A DNA stretch of 64,000 bases. Source: Mucilaginibacter psychrotolerans. Its GTDB lineage: Bacteria > Bacteroidota > Bacteroidia > Sphingobacteriales > Sphingobacteriaceae. Where the stretch lies: positions 1 to 64,000 of the forward strand of contig NZ_SOZE01000018.1 in the NCBI RefSeq assembly GCF_004519315.1, given 5' to 3'. The translations under genes and the position numbers were made by a program. Below are positions 25,903-34,187 of the stretch, one piece after another; position 1 is the stretch's first letter, and each line of letters starts with the position of its first letter. The notes below the pieces were generated by a model. The model did no database searches, was not told the origin of the DNA, and saw only the letters and a program-made list of their open reading frames with translations.

Positions 25903-26193
25903 ATGGAAACCAACGAAATCAATCCGGAATACAATCCGATCCATAACCCGAACGAAACACCTGAAGAACGCGAAAGTGGCGAAGGCGGTTCGGGTTATCG
26001 CCCGCAAACAGAACAGGAACAGCAGGAAGATGGTAACGATGCATCTTACAGTGAACAGACTGATGTAACGCCACCAAACCAACACGAGTTCCCGTCTGAA
26101 GGGGTAGCCACTAAAACTAATTTCGAAAGCCGTCCGCATGGCCGCACAACAGGTCGCATGGTAGGGCATGAGCCTGGTACGGAAGGGATATAA
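25903..26193 (+). CDS. Hydrophilic low-complexity small protein, unknown function
   Basis: 96 aa rich in N, E, P, G, Q and T (for example YNPIHNPNETPEERESGEGGSG), with no hydrophobic segment and a basic, glycine-containing C-terminus (RPHGRTTGRMVGHEPGTEGI). It is probably disordered. It follows the acidic repeat protein by 79 bp in the same direction and is closed by a strong terminator, so the two may be coexpressed. No family recognised. Confidence 0.65.
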   Translation: METNEINPEYNPIHNPNETPEERESGEGGSGYRPQTEQEQQEDGNDASYSEQTDVTPPNQHEFPSEGVATKTNFESRPHGRTTGRMVGHEPGTEGI

Positions 26194-26236
26194 ACACGCC
26201 CGCCACCCCCCTGAACGGGGAGTTTTTGAAAAGCAT

Positions 26237-26277
26237 AAACAGGCAAGGCTTCACAAAATGTGAAGCCTTGCCTGTTT
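26237..26277. terminator. Strong 18-bp stem terminator
   Basis: AAACAGGCAAGGCTTCAC (26237-26254) pairs perfectly with GTGAAGCCTTGCCTGTTT (26260-26277) across AAAAT. Confidence 0.85.
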
Positions 26278-26289
26278 ATTTACCACCCC

Positions 26290-26419
26290 GTCATTGCGAG
26301 GAACGAAGCAATCTCCCGATTAGCAGAGCGGCATGCAATAGCCGATAAGCAGGGTTGCCATTCCTATGAGATTGCCGCGTCGCCCCTGCGCTCAGTTCCC
26401 TGCCGCTCCTCGCAATGAC
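26290..26419. repeat. MITE/REP-like element with 12-bp terminal inverted repeats
   Basis: A 130-bp element begins GTCATTGCGAGG and ends CCTCGCAATGAC. Inside are a second inverted pair, GCAATCTC and GAGATTGC. A related element is at 29777-29914. It lies in a convergent gap beyond the terminator. Confidence 0.75.
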
Positions 26420-26443
26420 AATTGGGCTATAGCAAACAAAAAA

Positions 26444-26466
26444 GGCCACCCCGAAAGGCAGCCTTG
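26444..26466 (-). terminator. Probable terminator after accD
   Basis: The minus strand shows AAGGC ... GCCTTTTTT around a short loop, 22 bp after the accD stop. The stem is short (5-6 bp), so this is moderate evidence. Confidence 0.45.
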
Positions 26467-26487
26467 ATATCTTGATAATGATAATTA

Positions 26488-27351
26488 TTAAACTTCGTTA
26501 ACTGCTACCGGTGCCAACATTTTTAAGAATGTGGCCAGTTTTTCTTTCATTTCCCTGCGGTCAACTATAAAATCAAGGAAACCGTGTTCCTGCACAAATT
26601 CCGCAGTCTGGAAACCTTTTGGTAAATCTTTTTTAATGGTTTCTTTAATAACGCGTGGACCGGCAAAGCCTATTAGCGAACCCGGCTCGGCAATGTTGAT
26701 ATCGCCAAGCATGGCATATGATGCCGTAACGCCGCCTGTGGTTGGGTCGGTAAGCAAAGAAATGTATGGGACTTTTGCCTGGCTCAGCAGGGCAAGCTTG
26801 GCCGATGTTTTAGCCATCTGCATCAGCGAGAAGGCTGCTTCCATCATCCTGGCACCGCCAGATTTGGATATCATCAGGAAGGGTACCTTGTTTTTGATAC
26901 TGTAATCGATAGAGCGTGCTATCTTTTCGCCCACTACCGAACCCATAGAGCCTCCGATAAAGTTGAAATCCATGCAGGCAATCACCAGGTCCTCGCCGTT
27001 CATTTTGCCCACGCCTGCGCGTATGGCATCCTGTAAACCGGTTTTCTTTTTGGTTTCTACCAGGCGGTCGGTATATTTTTTGGTATCGGTAAAATGCAAT
27101 GGGTCGCCCGATGTGAGGTCGCCAAACAGTTCGGTAAACTGGTTATCATCGAATAAAATAGAAAAATATTCTTTGGAGCCAATGCGTATATGGAAACCAC
27201 AGTAGTGGCAAACGTATTGGTTTTCAACCTGTTCCGAGTAGTGAAGGGGTTTCTTACAGTTGGGGCATTTGTTCCAGATGCCATCGGGGGCTTCTTTCTT
27301 CTCCTGTGTAGTCGTAATTATCCCTTTGATTTCTCGCTTAAACCACGCCAT
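26488..27351 (-). CDS. accD: Acetyl-CoA carboxylase carboxyltransferase subunit beta
   Basis: 287 aa from the ATG at 27349-27351 (MAWFKREIKGI); ten extra upstream codons are less likely. A four-cysteine zinc ribbon (CPNC ... CHYC, residues about 28-50) precedes the crotonase-fold carboxyltransferase core with GGSMGSVVGEKI, SGGARMMEA and LTDPTTGGVTASYAMLGD. With AccA it transfers CO2 from biotin to acetyl-CoA, the first step of fatty-acid synthesis. accA is not in the window. It is divergent from the aldolase. Confidence 0.96.
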   Translation of the reverse strand: MAWFKREIKGIITTTQEKKEAPDGIWNKCPNCKKPLHYSEQVENQYVCHYCGFHIRIGSKEYFSILFDDNQFTELFGDLTSGDPLHFTDTKKYTDRLVETKKKTGLQDAIRAGVGKMNGEDLVIACMDFNFIGGSMGSVVGEKIARSIDYSIKNKVPFLMISKSGGARMMEAAFSLMQMAKTSAKLALLSQAKVPYISLLTDPTTGGVTASYAMLGDINIAEPGSLIGFAGPRVIKETIKKDLPKGFQTAEFVQEHGFLDFIVDRREMKEKLATFLKMLAPVAVNEV

Positions 27352-27378
27352 ATCTATATCTAAGTCTTTCAAGTGACA

Positions 27379-27470
27379 CAAAGAAACGAAAAAAGGTTGT
27401 AAAAAGTTAGAATTGGTTGGAAAGGTTAAAAAAGTTAGAAGGGTTGGAGAGGTTGGAGTTGGCTAAGAAG
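27379..27470 (-). promoter_or_regulatory. accD upstream region: near-consensus -7 box and pyrimidine tract
   Basis: On the minus strand TTTCTTTG (27379-27386) resembles TAnnTTTG. Upstream of it, 27395-27470 is a pyrimidine-rich tract of words like CTAACTTTTT and TCCAACCTC. The matching tract for the divergent aldolase is at 27515-27590. Confidence 0.45.
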
Positions 27471-27514
27471 TTAGAACTGTTTGAATGCCGCCAGGTAAAC
27501 TACCTATTTAGCTA

Positions 27515-27605
27515 CTCTAACGTTTTTAACTTCTCCAACTTTTTTAACTTCTATAACTTTTCAACCTTCAAACCTTAAAACTTTTCAACTAATTTTATAA
27601 CTTCG
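27515..27605 (+). promoter_or_regulatory. fba upstream region: pyrimidine tract and -7-like box
   Basis: 27515-27590 repeats words such as TTTTTAACTTC and TCCAACTTTTT. TAACTTCG at 27598-27605 differs from TAnnTTTG at one base and is 20 bases before the ATG at 27625. Confidence 0.45.
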
Positions 27606-27624
27606 GCGCACAAACATAAAGTTA

Positions 27625-28704
27625 ATGAGTTTAAAAGATTACAAAGGAGTACTCACCGGAGATCAGGTGCAGGAACTATTTGAAGCAGCTAAGGCACACC
27701 AGTTTGCTTTGCCGGCGGTAAACGTTATCGGCACAAATACTATAAACGCAGTAATGGAAACAGCTAAGGCTGTTAACTCACCTGTAATTATCCAGTTATC
27801 AAACGGCGGCGCGCAGTTTTATGCGGGCAAATCGCTTGATAACAGCAAACTACAGGCCTGTATCCTGGGCGGTGTATCTGCTGCAAAGCACGTGCATTTA
27901 TTAGCTGAACACTACGGTGTTGCTGTAATTTTGCATACCGACCATGCTGCAAAAAAATTATTGCCATGGATTGATGGTTTGTTAGAGCATGGTGAAAAAT
28001 TCTTTGCCGAAACCGGCAAGCCTTTGTTCTCATCGCACATGCTTGATCTTTCTGAAGAACCTATCGAAGAAAATATTGAAATATCTGCTAAATACTTAGC
28101 CCGTATGGCTAAAATGGGCATGACCGTTGAAATTGAGCTTGGCGTAACCGGCGGCGAAGAAGACGGCGTTGATAACTCTGATGTAGATAGCTCACGCTTA
28201 TATACCCAGCCCGAAGAGGTTGCTTACGCTTACGAAGAACTATCAAAAGTGAGCGATAAATTTACCATTGCTGCTGCGTTTGGTAACGTACACGGTGTGT
28301 ACAAACCGGGTAACGTTAAATTACAGCCGGTTATCCTGCACAACTCACAGGTTTACTTAAAAGAGAAACATGGCCTTGCTGCTGAGAAACCGATCAACTT
28401 CGTGTTCCACGGTGGTTCTGGTTCCAGCCAGGAAGAGATCCGCGAAGCAATATCATACGGTGCTATTAAAATGAACATCGATACCGATATGCAGTTTGCA
28501 TTTTGGGAAGGTATAAAAGATTACTACCAGGCAAAAGAAGGCTATTTGCAAACACAAATCGGTAGCCCGGATGGTGATGACTCTCCAAACAAAAAATACT
28601 ACGATCCGCGCGTTTGGTTGCGCAAGGCAGAAGAAAGCTTCGTAAAACGCTTAACTGTAGCCTTCGGCGATCTGAACTGCATCGACGCTAACAGCAAGTT
28701 ATAA
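27625..28704 (+). CDS. fbaA: Class II fructose-bisphosphate aldolase
   Basis: 359 aa, typical of the FbaA-type class II enzyme. Zinc-site segments HTDHAAK (near residue 105), VEIELGVTGGEEDG, the histidine in AFGNVHGVYKPG and VFHGGSGSS are all present. It catalyses reversible cleavage of fructose-1,6-bisphosphate in glycolysis and gluconeogenesis. Codon use looks highly expressed (uniform AAA/GAA/GGT). It is closed by a terminator at 28725-28762. Confidence 0.97.
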   Translation: MSLKDYKGVLTGDQVQELFEAAKAHQFALPAVNVIGTNTINAVMETAKAVNSPVIIQLSNGGAQFYAGKSLDNSKLQACILGGVSAAKHVHLLAEHYGVAVILHTDHAAKKLLPWIDGLLEHGEKFFAETGKPLFSSHMLDLSEEPIEENIEISAKYLARMAKMGMTVEIELGVTGGEEDGVDNSDVDSSRLYTQPEEVAYAYEELSKVSDKFTIAAAFGNVHGVYKPGNVKLQPVILHNSQVYLKEKHGLAAEKPINFVFHGGSGSSQEEIREAISYGAIKMNIDTDMQFAFWEGIKDYYQAKEGYLQTQIGSPDGDDSPNKKYYDPRVWLRKAEESFVKRLTVAFGDLNCIDANSKL

Positions 28705-28724
28705 TTGCTATAGCCAATAAGCAT

Positions 28725-28762
28725 AAAAACCGCCCTTGTTTAAGAACATCGGCGGTTTTTTT
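28725..28762 (+). terminator. Rho-independent terminator after fba
   Basis: AAAAACCGCC (28725-28734) pairs with GGCGGTTTTT (28751-28760), followed by T's. Confidence 0.8.
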
Positions 28763-28789
28763 GCGTTGTATGCGTAAATATTTAACACT

Positions 28790-29293
28790 ATGGCCAACCA
28801 TAAGAACAAGAATTTATTTGAACGCTTTGCCAACTGGGCTACTACTGCAACCGGCAGTTCGGCAGCCTTTATCATAGCGGCTGCCATTATCATCATCTGG
28901 CTGGTTACCGGGCCAATTTTTCAATATTCCAATACCTGGCAACTCATTATCAATACAGGTACTACCATCGTTACGTTTTTAATGGTATTCCTTATCCAGA
29001 AAACGCAGAATAAAGATTCCAAAGCGATCCATTTAAAACTGAACGAACTACTAGCGTCGCACCAGGGGGCCAGCAACCGGATGGTGGTGATTGAGGATCT
29101 GAGCGAGAAAGAATTGGACCAGCTGCACAAATTTTACGTAAAATTATCCGATCTTGCCGAGAAGGAAGATGACCTCACCTGTACGCATTCTATTGATGCA
29201 GCGGAAGAGAACCATAATACCAAGCTAACCGGCTTTAAGAGTAAACCGCATTATGCCCGATCCATCAAAGATAGAAGTAAACCAGGTAAATAG
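28790..29293 (+). CDS. Low-affinity iron permease-like small membrane protein
   Basis: 167 aa. Two adjacent membrane helices (about 24-44 and 56-74) follow ERFANWATTATGSSAAF, and the segment WQLIINTGTTIVTFLMVFLIQKTQNKDSKAIHLKLNELL is the hallmark of the low-affinity iron permease family (PF04120). The C-terminal half is a cytosolic, charged helix. In yeast the family name refers to iron transport; the bacterial role is not established. It overlaps the downstream acetyltransferase gene by 41 bp. Confidence 0.85.
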   Translation: MANHKNKNLFERFANWATTATGSSAAFIIAAAIIIIWLVTGPIFQYSNTWQLIINTGTTIVTFLMVFLIQKTQNKDSKAIHLKLNELLASHQGASNRMVVIEDLSEKELDQLHKFYVKLSDLAEKEDDLTCTHSIDAAEENHNTKLTGFKSKPHYARSIKDRSKPGK

Positions 29294-29693
29294 CCCGGCC
29301 CAATTGGAAGATGTATTTGCCATCAGGCACGAAGTATTTGTTTTGGAACAGGGCTGCCCGCCCGAACTGGAAATAGAATTCAACGAACACAGCATCCATT
29401 TTTTAGCAACCGTTGATGGCCAGGCCGCCGGTGCCTGCCGCTACCGCAAAACCGATAAAGGTTACAAATTAGAACGCTTTGCCGTATTGAAGAGATGCCG
29501 TGGCTTTGGCCTGGGGCAGCAGATGGTACGTGCTATCTTAGCTGCTTTACCCGCCGATGCCGAATACGTTTACCTGCATGCCCAGTTGGATGCCGTTAGC
29601 CTATACGCCCGCTTCGGTTTCGAAAAAGATGGGCCGGAGTTTGAAGAAGCAGGGATAAGGCATTATAAGATGGTTCGCCCCCCGGCCCCGTGA
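29253..29693 (+). CDS. GNAT-family N-acetyltransferase
   Basis: 146 aa, ElaA-like. The start segment DVFAIRHEVFVLEQGCPPELE and the acetyl-CoA loop RCRGFGLGQQMVRAIL (R/Q-x-x-G-x-G/A type) are clear, and YARFGFEKDG precedes the end. The substrate is unknown. It overlaps the permease-like gene by 41 bp in another frame, so the two are probably cotranscribed. Confidence 0.9.
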   Translation: MPDPSKIEVNQVNSPAQLEDVFAIRHEVFVLEQGCPPELEIEFNEHSIHFLATVDGQAAGACRYRKTDKGYKLERFAVLKRCRGFGLGQQMVRAILAALPADAEYVYLHAQLDAVSLYARFGFEKDGPEFEEAGIRHYKMVRPPAP

Positions 29694-29776
29694 CCGCCTG
29701 CAGCCCTAGCTTTAGCGGTGGCGCAAGGGGGAGCAGAAGTTTGATTGGTAGGTTACTCTTACTCTATTCCTACATT

Positions 29777-29914
29777 GTCATTGCGAGGCTCAAGGGGAGG
29801 AATGTGCGAAAGGGAGCCGCGGCAATCTCTTCGCGCGGACTAACAAAGTGGCCATGCATACCACGAGATTGCTTCGCCGCACAATCCACCACACAGGCCT
29901 TCGCTGGCAATGAC
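29777..29914. repeat. Second MITE/REP-like element
   Basis: It starts GTCATTGCGAGG and ends with GCAATGAC, with internal GGCAATCTC and GAGATTGC pairs as in 26290-26419. The right terminal repeat is more degraded (TGGCAATGAC). It fills most of the 264-bp gap between convergent genes. Confidence 0.65.
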
Positions 29915-29957
29915 AAGGTTTAATTTTTAGATTTGTTCCCCGAGTACTTTAGCCAAA

Positions 29958-31628
29958 CTACTTCGCCTGAAAAACCACTTTCCCGTTAACAATCGTCGTA
30001 TTTACTTTGATATCCTTAATCTTATCCGGGTCAACAGCCGTTGGGTCTGCATCAAGGATTATCATATCTGCAAAATATCCGGGCAGTAATGAGCCTTTCT
30101 TTTTTTCCTCGTAGGTGGTATAGGCACCGCCGTAGCAATAGGCTTTGATGGCGTCTTCGGCATCTACGCACTGGTTGGCACCTATTACGTTGCCTTCTTT
30201 GGTTTTGCGGGCAACAGCGCTACCCAGGCGGATCATGGCCGGGTAGGTGGATATCGGCGCATCCGAATGCAGGGCATATACAATGCCCATATCCTGTGCG
30301 GTACGGGTAGGGTGCAGCATCTTCAAGCGTTCTTCACCATAAACGGCCATCTTTTCGCCAAGTTCGTACAGGTAGCAATGGAATACCGGGATAATGCCAT
30401 CCCGCTTGATATCCTCCATTATCTTCATCGTGGTTAGGCTGCAATGCTCAATGCGGTGGCGCGGATCGGGCCGCGGGTTTTGCTGCATGGCTTTTTCTAT
30501 GGATGATATTACCATCGCTATCTCGCGATCGCCGTTGGAGTGGCAGGCAATTTGCCAGCCCGCATTATGTATGGCCAGGAACAAGCTATCCAGTCCGGCC
30601 TGGCTGCGGGCAGGTGGAATACCGTAGTAATCGCGTTTGCCGGTTAGCGGGTTAATCATATCGTATGGGTCGTTAAGCCAGCAGGTTTTGCCACTGAGCG
30701 AATTGCCCTGCACCACTTTTATGCCTGCAATGCGCAGGAAATCGGTTTCCGTGCGTGGTATTGTTCCATTCAGCACCTGGTCCAGGTATTCCCACCAGAT
30801 GAGCAGGTTAAAGCGCATAGGAAATTGCTCCGCTACCAGTTTGCGGTAAATGGCCACCTTTTGCGGACTGGTGTTGGCATCGCCGATGCTGGTTACGCCA
30901 CTGGCCAACACCTGGTTAAAATAGAGGCGGTAGCCTGCCATTTCTTCTTCATCGGTTGGTTTGGGCGGGTTGGTTATTTTTGCGCGGCGCAGGTAACCGG
31001 CTGCAGATTCCTTGCAAATACCATCGGGTTTGTTAGTGCCCGGATAACGCTCGAAGAGGCCGCCTGCCGGGTCTTTGGTGCTTTCGTTAATGCCGGCCTT
31101 ATCCATCAGGAAGGAGTTGGCAGCAGAGAGGTGCCCGCTCACGTGGCTCAACAGCACCGGGTGCTCGCTTGTGGCTTTATCCAGACTATCCCGTATGGGT
31201 TGGCCGCCCAATAAAGTTTCATTGTAACCAACACCGCGTATCAACATGCCTTTCGGTGTAATGGCTGCTTTGCGTTTGACGAGGGCGATCAGGTTTTTCA
31301 TCGAAGTAACCGTATCCACTCTGATGGTAGCGTATAGCGCCTCGAACGGATATACCGGCGCGGGGTGCTGGTGCACATCGTTAAAGCCGGGGATAACGGT
31401 TTTGCCGTTCAGTTTGATGATTTTGGTATTCTTGCCTGCGTATTTGGCTATCTCAATATTGCTGCCAACTGCCAGTATCCTGCCATTAGCCATGGCTAGT
31501 GCCTGTGCACGGTGGCCTTTTTGCTTCAGGGTGATGATATTGCCGCCGGTGAGTATCAGGTCGGCTTGTTGGGCATGTAAGGGTAGGTATAAGGCAATCA
31601 GGACGATGAGCGCGAGCAGCTTTTTCAT
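29958..31628 (-). CDS. Exported amidohydrolase (YtcJ-like, amidohydrolase family 3)
   Basis: 556 aa from the ATG at 31626-31628, which begins a signal peptide (MKKLLALIVLIALYLPLHAQ); an in-frame ATG six codons upstream would add non-signal residues. Metal-binding HQHPAPVYP is near residue 84, HVSGHLSA near 160 and RIEHCSLT near 385, with ALHSDAPIST and FADMIILDADP at the end. Composite-domain metal hydrolases of this type act on varied amides. The substrate is unknown. Its upstream region is occupied by the 119-bp repeat array. Confidence 0.88.
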   Translation of the reverse strand: MKKLLALIVLIALYLPLHAQQADLILTGGNIITLKQKGHRAQALAMANGRILAVGSNIEIAKYAGKNTKIIKLNGKTVIPGFNDVHQHPAPVYPFEALYATIRVDTVTSMKNLIALVKRKAAITPKGMLIRGVGYNETLLGGQPIRDSLDKATSEHPVLLSHVSGHLSAANSFLMDKAGINESTKDPAGGLFERYPGTNKPDGICKESAAGYLRRAKITNPPKPTDEEEMAGYRLYFNQVLASGVTSIGDANTSPQKVAIYRKLVAEQFPMRFNLLIWWEYLDQVLNGTIPRTETDFLRIAGIKVVQGNSLSGKTCWLNDPYDMINPLTGKRDYYGIPPARSQAGLDSLFLAIHNAGWQIACHSNGDREIAMVISSIEKAMQQNPRPDPRHRIEHCSLTTMKIMEDIKRDGIIPVFHCYLYELGEKMAVYGEERLKMLHPTRTAQDMGIVYALHSDAPISTYPAMIRLGSAVARKTKEGNVIGANQCVDAEDAIKAYCYGGAYTTYEEKKKGSLLPGYFADMIILDADPTAVDPDKIKDIKVNTTIVNGKVVFQAK

Positions 31629-31789
31629 GGCCGGAAAGGTCGGCAATGGATGTTAAGCCGAAGTTTAGGGAATGTGATGGTTTGGGTGGTGACATATGCT
31701 TATTTTCTAATATCACCAAGCTCTTACAACCATATGATTGCGAGTACGCCCTGGTGGGCACTTCCGATGAAACTCAGGGCCATAACTTA

Positions 31790-33207
31790 CTACCCAACCG
31801 TCGGTTAAAACCGACGGCAATGAAGGTGGATGAACGAAGCACCTTCATTGCCGCCTCATTTATGGGACGGAATAGCAGGTAGTGAATGTAGATTTGGGGA
31901 TGTGACGTGCTTCATCTTTGCATGTTGCCCGTCGGTTGAAACCGACGGCAATGAAGCAAGGATGGGAAAAGTTCGAAGTCACAACTTCATTGCCGTCCCA
32001 TTTATGGGACGGAACAGGTGCAGAGCCGCTTTGCGTTCGGTTTATGCTTGCTACCCAACCGTCGGTTAAAACCGACGGCAATGAAGGTGGATGAACGAAG
32101 CACCTTCATTGCCGCCTCATTTATGGGACGGAAACGGTTCAGAGCCGCTTTGCGTTCGGTTTATGCTTGCTACCCAACCGTCGGTTAAAACCGACGGCAA
32201 TGAAGGTGGATGAACGAAGCACCTTCATTGCCGTCCCATTTATGGAACGGAAACGGTTCAGAGCCGCTTTGCGTTCGGTTTATGCTTGCTACCCAACCAT
32301 CGGTTAAAACCGACGGCAATGAAGGTGGATGAAAGATGCACCTTCATTGCCGTCCCATTTATGGAACGGAAACGGTGCAGGGCCGCTTTGCGTTCGGTTT
32401 ATGATTGCTACCCAACCATCGGTTAAAACCGACGGCAATGAAGGTGGATGAAAGATGCACCTTCATTGCCGTCCCATTTATGGAACGGAAATGGTGCAGA
32501 GCCGCTTTGCGTTCGGTTTATGCTTGCTACCCAACCGTCGGTTAAAACCGACGGCAATGAAGGTGGATGAACGAAGCACCTTAATTGCCGCCTCATTTAT
32601 GGGACGGAAACGGTTCAGAGCCGCTTTGCGTTCGGTTTATGCTTGCTACCCAACCGTCGGTTAAAACCGACGGCAATGAAGGTGGATGAACGAAGCACCT
32701 TCATTGCCGTCCCATTTATGGAACGGAAACGGTTCAGAGCCGCTTTGCGTTCGGTTTATGCTTGCTACCCAACCATCGGTTAAAACCGACGGCAATGAAG
32801 GTGGATGAAAGATGCACCTTCATTGCCGTCCCATTTATGGAACGGAAACGGTGCAGGGCCGCTTTGCGTTCGGTTTATGATTGCTACCCAACCATCGGTT
32901 AAAACCGACGGCAATGAAGGTGGATGAAAGATGCACCTTCATTGCCGTCCCATTTATGGAACGGAAATGGTGCAGAGCCGCTTTGCGTTCGGTTTATGCT
33001 TGCTACCCAACCGTCGGTTAAAACCGACGGCAATGAAGGTGGATGAACGAAGCACCTTCATTGCCGCCCCATTTATGGGACGGAACAGGTGCAGAGCCGC
33101 TTTGCATCCCGTTTATGCTTGCTACCCAACCGTCGGTTAAAACCGACGGCAATGAAGTTGGATGAACGAAGCACCTTCATTGCCGCCCCATTTATGGGAT
33201 GGAGCTT
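31790..33207. repeat. Tandem array of 119-bp hairpin-rich repeats
   Basis: Ten units start at 32051, 32170, 32289, 32408, 32527, 32646, 32765, 32884, 33003 and 33122 with an exact 119-bp period (the last is partial); two diverged units start at 31790 and 31924. Each unit contains three inverted repeats: CCGTCGGTTAAAACCGACGG, a 14-bp stem CGGCAATGAAGGTG / CACCTTCATTGCCG around an 11-nt loop, and CCGTCCCATTTATGGGACGG, which is imperfect in many units. Units 1-4 (32051-32526) and 5-8 (32527-33002) are copies that differ at one base, a 476-bp higher-order repeat. Short open frames inside are by-products of the repeat. The array lies between the HMG-CoA lyase stop and the amidohydrolase start, both minus strand. 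Confidence 0.95.
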
Positions 33208-33208
33208 G

Positions 33209-33235
33209 CTACCGCGGGCTTCCAGCCCGCGGTAG
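33209..33235. repeat. 12-bp perfect hairpin at the array edge
   Basis: CTACCGCGGGCT-TCC-AGCCCGCGGTAG, directly after the last 119-bp unit. Similar GC-rich palindromes commonly border such arrays, and it may also end the lyase transcript, although no T-run follows on the minus strand. Confidence 0.75.
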
Positions 33236-33329
33236 GCACAAGGTGAGCTTTCATCTGGCGCAAGCTGGAAGTTTGCAACATGCCCACCACGAGATACGCT
33301 TCGCTGATCTCGCGGTAGCTCAATAATAA

Positions 33330-34187
33330 TTATAAAAAGATGTTCCCGGAATATTCCATCGCTTCGCCCAGTTTATCTAAATCGAGCCCTAAATCGCTGT
33401 TTTGATGCAGCAGGTAGGCGATGAGGTTTTCGGTAGCAATATTGCCGGTAAGCTCATCTTTGGCCATGGGGCAGCCGCCATAGCCTTTTAGAGCGGCATC
33501 GAAACGGGTGCAGCCGGCTTCGTAGGCTGCGGCTACCTTTTCCTGCCAGGTATCAGGGGTAGAGTGCAGATGCAGTCCGAAACTAGTAATAGGCGAGAGG
33601 TTTACCAAAGCGGGGTAAAGCGTGCTGATCTGCTCCGGCGTGGCAATGCCGATGGTATCCGACAGGGCAACATACCCGATGCCCTCATCAATCATCTTTT
33701 GCGCCCAGAGCTGTACAATTTCGGTGTTCCATTCATCCCCATACGGGTTACCAAAGCCCATGGATAGGTAAATGAGCAGCGATTTATCTTTGGCAAGGCA
33801 TAGCTCGTTGATGCGTTTTACATTATCGAAAGCCTGCGCAATGGTGGTATTGGTGTTGCGTAACTGAAAAGTTTCTGATATAGAAAAGGGGTAGCCCAGG
33901 AAGGTAATTTCTTCGTGCGCCGCAGCTTCTTCCGCACCGCGATAGTTAGCGATGATAGCCAGTAACCTGGAGCGCGTGCTGCTCATATCCAGTTTGCTTA
34001 ATAGCGCTGCCGTATCGCGCATTTGCGGGATAGCCTTCGGCGATACAAAGCTGCCGAAATCGATGGTATCAAAACCTACCTGTAAAAGCAGGTTGATATA
34101 GGCCGCTTTTACATCAGTCGGCACAAAATCGTGCAGACCCTGCATGGCATCGCGGGGGCATTCGGTAATTCTTATCTGATCAGCCAT
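33330..34187 (-). CDS. Hydroxymethylglutaryl-CoA lyase
   Basis: 285 aa. It starts ITECPRDAMQG, the DRE-TIM substrate-binding strand, with a histidine pair LHLHST near 205 and the signature GCTRFDAALKGYGGCPMAKDE carrying the catalytic cysteine (about C236). It cleaves HMG-CoA to acetoacetate and acetyl-CoA in leucine catabolism. Its start overlaps the NDH-2 stop by one base (TAATG), so the two are cotranscribed. A link to the leucine dehydrogenase at 14.2 kb is a pathway inference. Confidence 0.9.
   Translation of the reverse strand: MADQIRITECPRDAMQGLHDFVPTDVKAAYINLLLQVGFDTIDFGSFVSPKAIPQMRDTAALLSKLDMSSTRSRLLAIIANYRGAEEAAAHEEITFLGYPFSISETFQLRNTNTTIAQAFDNVKRINELCLAKDKSLLIYLSMGFGNPYGDEWNTEIVQLWAQKMIDEGIGYVALSDTIGIATPEQISTLYPALVNLSPITSFGLHLHSTPDTWQEKVAAAYEAGCTRFDAALKGYGGCPMAKDELTGNIATENLIAYLLHQNSDLGLDLDKLGEAMEYSGNIFL

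Noticed and set aside
32455..33140. Short open frames inside the 119-bp array
   Set aside because: They arise from the repeat in one frame, have no start signals and repeat the same peptide, so they are not genes.
31790..33207. CRISPR-like periodic repeats
   Set aside because: The period is exactly 119 bp with whole units repeated and no unique spacers; there are no cas genes. It is a tandem satellite array.
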